Shown: in pieces, positions 57,572 through 64,000 of the stretch
Layout of the letters: the number at the start of each line of letters is the position of its first letter
Numbering within the stretch: the stretch's first letter is position 1
Assembly (NCBI GenBank): GCA_028023455.1
Contig: JAQFVV010012402.1
Location: 16,556,935-16,620,934, forward strand
Source of the DNA: Epiperipatus broadwayi
Lineage: Eukaryota; Onychophora; Udeonychophora; Euonychophora; Peripatidae
Length of the DNA stretch: 64,000 nt
Reading direction: 5' to 3'
Program-made: the position numbers and the translations under genes
Notes under the pieces: generated by a model
What the model was told of the DNA's origin: nothing
What the model saw: the letters and a program-made list of their open reading frames with translations, nothing else
Databases searched by the model: none

Positions 57572-59937
57572 AAGATGAAATTGCTGTAGGTAATTTTGGT
57601 TATGGTAATAGAAATGAGAGAGGACATAGACTTGTGGAGTTTGCAGAAAAAGAAAAACTTTATATTATGAATTCATTTTTTGAGAAAAATGTTAAAAGGA
57701 AATGGACATGGAAGCATCCAAATGAAGGTACAGCAGAATTGGATTATATTTTGACTAACAGAAAATACATATTTCAAGATTGTAATGTTCTTAATAAATT
57801 TAACACAGGAAGTGATCATCGATTAGTAAGGTGTAAGTTACGTGTTAATGTAAAACTAGAAAGACAAAAATTATTAAGAAAAACAATATTTACAGTTGAT
57901 ATTCCTAATCTTCAGAAACATTCTAATGAATTTAAATTAGAACTTACAAATAGGTTTCAAGTGTTAGGAGATTTTGAACATGATTCAGATTTGAATGAAA
58001 TTAATATGAAAATAACTGATACACTTTTAAAAACTGCAACAAACATAGCTGGTAGAAAAAAGCAGCAATTGACTAATAAAATTTCTACTGAGACTAGAGA
58101 ATTTATGAAGAAAAGAAGGAATATGAAGATATACAAAAATGATGTATTAAAAAAAATTGAATATCTCGAATTTTGTAAAATGGTACGGAAAAGAGTTGAA
58201 AATGATATAAGAAAGTATAACTGTGAAATAGCAAGGAAAGCTGTAGAAGAAAATAAAAGTCTCAAAAATGTTAAACAACATTTTGGTATTGGTAGGAAAT
58301 TTATATCTGCAATAAGAAAAAAAGATGGAATTATTACTAAAAAGAGAGATGACATCATGAAATTGGTAGAAGATTTTTATCAAGAATTATATAGTAATAA
58401 AGAACAAGTACCTCCTATATCTATTACATCTTCCGAATTGCCCAGAATTTTAAATGAAGAAGTGAGACATGCAATTAAGTGTATGAAGAAAGGAAAGGCT
58501 CCAGGAAATGATGGAATTATAATTGATATATTAAAAGAAGCAGGTGAAGAAATAGAAACAATTTTAGCAAAGTTATATACCAAATGTCTAAATGATAAAG
58601 ATGTACCGGAAGATTGGAAGAATGCAGTAATAATATTAATATTTAAAAAAGGTGATAAAGAAGATATTAGAAATTACAGACCTATCAGCCTTTTATCAGT
58701 TTTATATAAAAATTTTACCAAGATAATTACAACTCGTCTACAGAGAACTTTGGATTTCCACCAACCAAGAGAACAAGCTGGATTTAAAAGTGGTTTTAGT
58801 ACAATAGATCATATCCAGGTATTGAGAGAAGTCATAGAAAGGACAAACGAATATGAGTTGTCATTATGTTTTGGATTTGTAGATTATGAAAAGGCATTCG
58901 ATTCTATACACATTTCTTCAGTGATTAAAGCATTGGATCATCAAGGTATAGATCCAGGATATTGTCATATTTTAAAGAATATTTATAAAAATGCAACAGC
59001 AACAATTAGATTACATAATGATACTGGAAAAATCAACATTGAGAAAGGTGTAAGACAAGGTGACTCCATATCTCCAAAACTCTTTACAGCAGTGCTGCAA
59101 GAAGTATTTTGTGGATTAAAATGGGAAACTAAAGGAGTGAAAGTAAATGGAGAGTATTTAAGTCATTTAGATTTTGCAGATGATGTAGTTGTTTTTGCAA
59201 ATAATGCTTCAGAGCTGCAGGAAATGTTGCAGGAGTTAGCAGATGAAAGTAGAAAAGTAGGACTAAAGATAAATGTTAAAAAGACTAAAGTAATGTTTAA
59301 TCGATTTGCTCAAAATATGAAAATAAAGATTGATTATGAAGAATTAGAAGAAGTTAACAGTTACAAATACCTTGGTCAGATTATTAATACAGATGGAAAC
59401 ATAATGGAGGAAATTAATCATAGAATTAAACTTGGTTGGAGTGCTTTTGGTAGAAATAACTTGATACTAAAAGGAAATATGCCTATGTGTTTGAAAAGGA
59501 TGGTTTTTAACAAATGTGTTTTACCAGTTCTTACTTATGGATCTGAGACTTGGACACTTAATAGAAGAGCAATACAGAGACTTCAGACCACTCAAAGGAG
59601 TATGGAGAGATGTATGTTGGGAGTAACAAGAAGAGATCGAAAACACAATGTATGGGTAAGACAACAAACAGGTGTTACTGACCTTATTGAAAAAATTAAA
59701 AGATTGAAATGGAGTTGGGCTGGACATATTGCTAGAAGAGATGATAATAGATGGACAATTGAAATTTTAAACTGGATTCCAAGAGATTGTAAAAGACCCA
59801 GAAAGAGACCACATGTGAGATGGATGGATGAAATAAGAAAATGTGCAGGGGTGTTGTGGAGAAGAGAAGCTAAAGATCGGAGAAGATGGATTAAACTTGG
59901 AGAGACCTTCATCCTGCAGTGGATTGATAATGGTTGA
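57568..59937 (+). CDS. RTE endonuclease C-terminus and reverse transcriptase
   Basis: 789 residues in the frame after the break. It begins with the end of the endonuclease (LDYIL, then GSDHRLVRCKL with the catalytic Asp-His), followed by a basic linker. RT domain: GKAPGNDGI, IFKKGD..DIRNYRPISLL, EQAGFKSGFSTIDHI, FVDYEKAFDSI (first catalytic Asp), GVRQGDSISPKLF and the active-site FADDVVV. C-terminal motifs are VLTYGSETW and LKWSWAGHIARR. Length and motif order are those of a complete RTE protein. Reading frame intact except for the single frameshift at its start, so it was probably mobile recently. Confidence 0.9.
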   Translation: MKDEIAVGNFGYGNRNERGHRLVEFAEKEKLYIMNSFFEKNVKRKWTWKHPNEGTAELDYILTNRKYIFQDCNVLNKFNTGSDHRLVRCKLRVNVKLERQKLLRKTIFTVDIPNLQKHSNEFKLELTNRFQVLGDFEHDSDLNEINMKITDTLLKTATNIAGRKKQQLTNKISTETREFMKKRRNMKIYKNDVLKKIEYLEFCKMVRKRVENDIRKYNCEIARKAVEENKSLKNVKQHFGIGRKFISAIRKKDGIITKKRDDIMKLVEDFYQELYSNKEQVPPISITSSELPRILNEEVRHAIKCMKKGKAPGNDGIIIDILKEAGEEIETILAKLYTKCLNDKDVPEDWKNAVIILIFKKGDKEDIRNYRPISLLSVLYKNFTKIITTRLQRTLDFHQPREQAGFKSGFSTIDHIQVLREVIERTNEYELSLCFGFVDYEKAFDSIHISSVIKALDHQGIDPGYCHILKNIYKNATATIRLHNDTGKINIEKGVRQGDSISPKLFTAVLQEVFCGLKWETKGVKVNGEYLSHLDFADDVVVFANNASELQEMLQELADESRKVGLKINVKKTKVMFNRFAQNMKIKIDYEELEEVNSYKYLGQIINTDGNIMEEINHRIKLGWSAFGRNNLILKGNMPMCLKRMVFNKCVLPVLTYGSETWTLNRRAIQRLQTTQRSMERCMLGVTRRDRKHNVWVRQQTGVTDLIEKIKRLKWSWAGHIARRDDNRWTIEILNWIPRDCKRPRKRPHVRWMDEIRKCAGVLWRREAKDRRRWIKLGETFILQWIDNG

Positions 59938-59954
59938 TGATGATGATGATGATG

Positions 59955-59964
59955 ACATTATATA
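59955..59964. repeat. 3' target-site duplication of the RTE element
   Basis: Second copy of acattatata, directly after the GAT-repeat tail. Confidence 0.85.
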
Positions 59965-59981
59965 ATTTTCCACTCATTTTT

Positions 59982-60585
59982 AATTAGAATTATTAAGTAA
60001 ATTAGTTGACGTTTTATATATATCACAGTTATCTTTATTGTAGTTAATACAATTAGTTTCATATATTTTCTTTCTATATTCTTTAATATATTTTATATTT
60101 TTGGCACAATTTATTTTATATACATATTTTAAATGATGAATATATAATGCAGATTTATCATCTAAAAAATCTAATACACATATAACTAATTATATTAATT
60201 AAAACAAATATAACTGTATAAATATACATAAAACATTAGTTAATTTAACCAATAACTAGCTAATTAAAAATAATCAAAAAGTTATAGTTTATATTTGTAT
60301 CATTTTTTTTCTGGGTTTATTTTTGTATGATTACTATAAGTTGTTTAATTGGAAAAGGAAGATGTAAATGACAGAAAAAGAAAAGAAAAAAGTGAGGAAA
60401 AAAGAGAAAACAAATTTTATATCTTGTTGTTGTTGTTATTATTATTTTAAATATTGTTTTTAATTTTAAATATTGTTTTATAATGTAAACATTTATATTT
60501 TCATTTTATGTTATATGTATTATCTTTCCTTTTATTGTAATGTGCAAATTGTAATTGGCTTTATGCTGTTGTTTAGCACTTAAAT
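59982..60585. other. Sequence outside the right arm, no gene
   Basis: AT-rich, ending in ttgtttagcacttaaataaa, which looks like the 3' end of a retroelement leading into the simple repeat that follows. Confidence 0.4.
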
Positions 60586-60587
60586 AA

Positions 60588-60640
60588 ATGAATAATAATA
60601 ATAATAATAATAATAATAGTCATCATCATCATTATTGGTT
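60588..60640. repeat. (AAT)n/(CAT)n microsatellite, probable retroelement tail
   Basis: About ten AAT/ATA units followed by four CAT units. Its position after tagcacttaaataaatga suggests the simple-repeat tail of a non-LTR element or SINE. Confidence 0.6.
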
Positions 60641-61860
60641 CTAGTTCATTTTATATATTGTAACATTAGTGAGATAGATGTTATAAAACTTACTTATATC
60701 TGATCTGTGTTACATATTTCATAATTTAAAAATATATCAAGTTTATTTGAAAGAATAGTTAAAGAAATAATTATTTCAGAAGTAGTTTTAAAATATAGTT
60801 TTAGAAATAAAAGATTACTTTATATTATGCTTTGAAAATAGAATAAAACTACTTATTAAGGTGGTGGGGGAAAGAATTAGGCAAAAAAAGATTTAAAAAA
60901 AACTCTTCTGTTTATAAATAAAAAATAAGTTAAACGAATACATATCTAAAAATAAAACTTAATGAGAAATCTCAAATAAAAAAATTATTAATTAATTAGT
61001 GTAAGAAAATTTTTTGAATACCAGCTATGCAAAGAGATAGTAGATTAATCTAGAAAAAAGATTAGATTATGGACAAATGTAAAAATCAATTAAAGAAAAA
61101 TGTAAAATTTAATTGAAAAGACAGATTTAAGTTAAGATAATATAAAAAAGAGCAATGGGAGAGTATGTATAAAAGTGTGATGTATCTACTGTTATATTCA
61201 TTCCAGTCTTCATTTTGTGATTGAATTATGCCAGTCTTCAAGCTGTTATTGATTCATTGTTATTCATTGCTCCCGAGATTCAAGAATCTAAGTACAATAT
61301 AGAGCCAGTCATTACATCTGAAAACAATATCATTGCAAAGTTTCTAGATAACTTTATAAGTGTTCAACTGGGCTTGAGGCCCAAAAACTGCAAAGTTAAC
61401 TGTCCTTGCCTGAACCTTCACTGGAAACTTATACCAAAATAGTGAAATAGACACTGCTGCAAATTCTCTCTCCCATTGCCAAGCCCAAGAATTGAAGACA
61501 AGCTCTGAAACCATCAATAAAGTGTAAAAAGTCAACCAGTTGGAAAGTAATACTAATGCAAATCAAAACCAAATGAAATGTCATGTAATATCACAAAACT
61601 TTGGCAAATATATTTTTCATAATTGTCTATAGACACTTTATTTTTAAATGAAATGAACTTTAACAAAGGACTACTATGAAAATTTAGCCTGATTAATCAT
61701 TTATTTTTCATGTAAACATTCATATTGTTGTTATATTGAACATAGATGCATGAATAAATAATGATGTTCGCTTAATTGTTATTTGGTCTATTCTCTTCCT
61801 TGTCACTGGGTTACCATTTATTTAAAGAGATAAATGCTTATATGTATTAAGTTAATGCAC
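60641..61860. other. Intergenic sequence, no recognised gene
   Basis: A TATA-like tataaaag at 61168 precedes a slightly GC-richer block (61200-61540) with a 73-codon frame at 61221-61442 that has no known domain. Could be an LTR or promoter relic; unsupported. Confidence 0.4.
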
Positions 61861-61869
61861 TGGAACTCT

Positions 61870-62135
61870 GATTAAAAGTGGGAGCTAGCTTGGAATATTT
61901 CAAGCAGTGGTTGGTGTGGCTGTCATCTAGCATGTTGGCTACATCACATATGGTTGAATGGGACCTGAGTTTGAAACTCAAAACAAATAAAATGCTTTGG
62001 ATGGCAGGTTTTTGCAGCAGTCAAATTGAGTCATGGTCAGGAAATGTGGTTGTGTTATGCTTTGTACAGCGTAATCTGACCATTGGTATAATTGATGATG
62101 ATGCTATCAATAGTATTCACTCTTCTGCTTGAAGA
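61870..62135 (+). repeat. Possible tRNA-derived SINE
   Basis: A GC-richer block with gttggtgtggctgtcatcta, then gtt-gaatgggacctgagtttg and aaactc, reminiscent of A- and B-boxes with tRNA-like spacing. No second copy in the window, so the call rests on style only. The 84-codon frame across it is incidental. Confidence 0.3.
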
Positions 62136-62139
62136 GCCA

Positions 62140-63500
62140 TCTGTTTTCATAGTATTAAAGATATAAGATAATAAATGCTAAGAAATTATGTATGAAGTGT
62201 GATAATAAGTTTAGTTGAAGCCAATTGATATTAAATTAATAAAGTGGAATATTAATACTACTGACAGCTTCTGCTTCAGCAGGTTAAATCGCTTATATAT
62301 GTTAAAATTTACATTCCAAAAGATATTAAAGTTATTTTAAAAGTATTTAAAACTAGCAGTAATGTGGTAATCTCATTCAATATACCTATACAGATAGATG
62401 TCGCTGAGCATGCAATGTAAACTGAAACTTTAAAATAGTTTAAATCACATTGATATGAGCAAAAAATATTTTCCAAAAAAAAATGTTTTGTTTTATTTTT
62501 ATATTATATTACTTGTATTCGCAGTTTCACTTGCAATAGTAGAAAATATCATAATGCAGCATGTAGCTATTTCTGATGCTTCTATCTTTATGTATTATTT
62601 AAATGAAATAATACATGAGTTATCAATAGCAATATCACAAAAAAATAATTTTTTACTATGTTATACTATTGAATAATCATCTTTTACTATTTTATTTTAA
62701 ATATATTTCTCACATGATAAATTAATGAGTATTATTTATTATTAAACATACATTCTGATATATATTATCCAAGACATGCCAAAGCACAAAAACATATAAC
62801 AAAGTTGATTAATAACAATTAATAACTATTTGTAAATAATTAGCTTGATAGAATTTCTGGATTACTATTTAGACATTATATTTAAATATGCATTATTTTC
62901 CAAAGTTTTATTATTAAATTTTATTTTATTGATCAGAATCACATATTTCTAATTTGAATAATTGCACATAATATTCATTTCTATATGGTAATTAAGTTTT
63001 AAAAGATACAGTTCCTAGTATTCTATTTGTAATATGTATATATTTATGTTTTTCAATATATATGTTTATCTCTCTCTTGAATTGAATCATGCATTTCTAA
63101 TTTAAGTAATAAATATCATGTTGACATATAGGCGGGGGGAGACTGAATTAATCCCCAGGGTGAACTGATGATGTCAATCTTCCTGGCTAAAATAATGGAA
63201 ATTTAGGAGATATTTGTTTTTTTGTTACATAGTGACATAAGTACCCAACTGTTTATTCATGTTCATATTTGAGTTAGTTTGTTTAATAAACTTCATTAAC
63301 AAACATTATTCAAAATAGCAGTAATTGTAATATGTCCAAATCAAAAGTGATTGGTATTGTTTCCAGACTGCCTGAAGTGACATCTCTGAATTATGTATTA
63401 TGTAATAACATGCTTTAATTATTCACACAAAAGTTAGAATATATCAGCATATATATATATAAAACAGATGATAAAAATATGTTTTAAAAATTCTTTAAGA
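62140..63500. other. AT-rich sequence, no recognised gene
   Basis: The 73-codon frame at 62455-62676 encodes one hydrophobic stretch but is isolated, with no splice or promoter support. Confidence 0.4.
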
Positions 63501-63504
63501 CAAC

Positions 63505-63703
63505 ACATCATGTGATCACCATTTCTTATGCAGTTCTCTCAGATCCAAGACTTCTTATTGATGAAGGCTACAAGTTAGAACCTAGTATGGAGATATTGAA
63601 TGAGTAGACTCTATATAAAGATTTTGATGCACATTTTTTAGCATTCATTGATTACTATGGCTTGCACTAGGTAGCACTATTGTATTAAGAGTTCCTACTG
63701 ATT
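63505..63703. mobile_element. Foldback MITE fragment outside the arms
   Basis: Contains agatccaagacttcttattg, gatattgaatgagtagact, attcattgattactatggct and tgcactaggtagcactat, the same order as the centre and right arm of the 11970 element. The left terminal repeat is missing. Confidence 0.65.
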
Positions 63704-64000
63704 CTTTAAAATATTGCATTGGATGATTTTTAATACTGTTTAAAGTACATAATTTATAAAGCACTTGATTAAAGATTAATTTATTACATACATACTATTA
63801 TTTTTAAAATTTAATAATTTATTCTATTTGATAATTTTAATATTGTTTTGAATAATTTATAAAGCACTGTAGAAAAGTCAGCTTTTTAAAAAATATTGTA
63901 ATTTGACATTCATACACCAAAAATTTATAGCATATATATAAAATAGATAAAGGCTAGTGAAAAAATATTTTTTCAATACTGTACAAATGTTACCTGTTTT
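63704..64000. other. AT-rich end of window, nothing recognised
   Basis: Two similar words (ttaatattgttttgaataat; taaagcac) hint at a local duplication of about 100 bp; no gene. Confidence 0.4.

Larger units (their letters stand above)
56652..59954 (+). mobile_element. Nearly full-length RTE-clade non-LTR retrotransposon
   Basis: A 3.3-kb element between perfect 10-bp TSDs. It has a ~325-bp 5' leader, a single coding region for apurinic-like endonuclease plus reverse transcriptase (now split by one frameshift), a 17-bp 3' UTR and a (GAT)n tail, the usual ending of RTE elements. The short 3' UTR, intact motifs and exact TSD suggest a young insertion. Older relics of the same family lie at 1-465, 15070-17060 and 51326-52375. 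Proteins of this family are often listed in databases as craniofacial development protein 2-like. Confidence 0.9.
42395..59981 (-). repeat. Right arm of the giant inverted duplication
   Basis: Reverse complement of 9690-27640 in continuous order. The inner limit is gtagtaatagagtgaagtat (about 42402) and the outer limit is tccactcattttt (about 59981). Right-only insertions are the Penelope-like block (50246-51325) and the RTE element (56652-59954). Right-only losses include the counterpart of most of 16119-18840 and 213 bp in the LRR gene. Confidence 0.9.

Noticed and set aside
57957-59973. Several minus-strand frames of 67-133 codons under the RTE element
   Set aside because: Shadows of the RTE coding strand, without independent motifs.
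9690-59981. Inverted arms as a collapsed-haplotype assembly artefact
   Set aside because: About 6% divergence, arm-specific insertions with their own TSDs and a long unique spacer make this unlikely, though only long reads can exclude it.
62455-62676. 73-codon frame with one hydrophobic stretch
   Set aside because: Isolated, AT-rich, no supporting signal; hydrophobic runs arise readily from T-rich sequence.
63168-63185. aactgatgatg near 63168
   Set aside because: No following GAAA or stem II; not a hammerhead.
1-64000. CRISPR arrays, rRNA genes, bacterial operons
   Set aside because: None seen; the repeat structures present are transposon and tandem-repeat types, not spacer arrays.

Overview
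The window is AT-rich animal nuclear DNA (probably an invertebrate; the species cannot be read from the sequence). It has one recognisable host gene family and is otherwise built of mobile elements, their relics and simple AT-rich sequence. The mix of RTE-clade, L1/Tx1-like and Penelope-like retroelements, hAT transposons, foldback MITEs, an LTR remnant and SINE-like repeats, with a spliced leucine-rich-repeat (LRR) membrane protein gene, rules out a bacterial or viral genome.

Layout. 1-9690: old RTE debris, foldback elements, a tandem duplication and a 5'-truncated L1/Tx1-like element (7617-9205) with target-site duplications (TSDs). 9690-27640 and 42395-59981 are the arms of a very large imperfect inverted duplication. 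A 14.7 kb spacer (27641-42394) separates them and holds a decayed BED/hAT transposase, a large foldback element, a hAT MITE and an internally deleted LTR element. Each arm carries one copy of a Toll-like LRR ectodomain gene, and both genes read toward the centre. The left copy (12606-14615, +) is intact. The right copy (54605-52926, -) has lost exactly 71 codons in frame and its cytoplasmic tail. The arms are about 94% identical in a sampled coding stretch. They differ by insertions: a composite foldback at 10308-11330 (left only), a Penelope-like insertion at 50246-51325 (right only), and a nearly full-length RTE element at 56652-59954 (right only, perfect 10-bp TSD, with the empty site in the left arm). 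59982-64000 holds a simple-repeat retroelement tail, a possible SINE and another foldback fragment.

Most interesting system: many dispersed and tandem repeats in both arms contain a hammerhead-ribozyme fold. The core is CTGATGA, a 5-bp stem II with loop GGTTC, then GAAA, a 3-bp stem III with a 2-nt loop, and a stem I closed by ACCAA/TTGGT plus GATAATC/GATTATT. Some copies lie in a ~362-bp tandem array. Others lie in a SINE-like unit that also has a pol III B-box-like motif, and the right-arm array directly abuts a Penelope-like retroelement whose terminal region carries its own hammerhead motif. This looks like a retrozyme- or Smalpha-like non-autonomous family beside a Penelope element. All of it was read by eye; covariance searches and alignments would be needed to confirm it.
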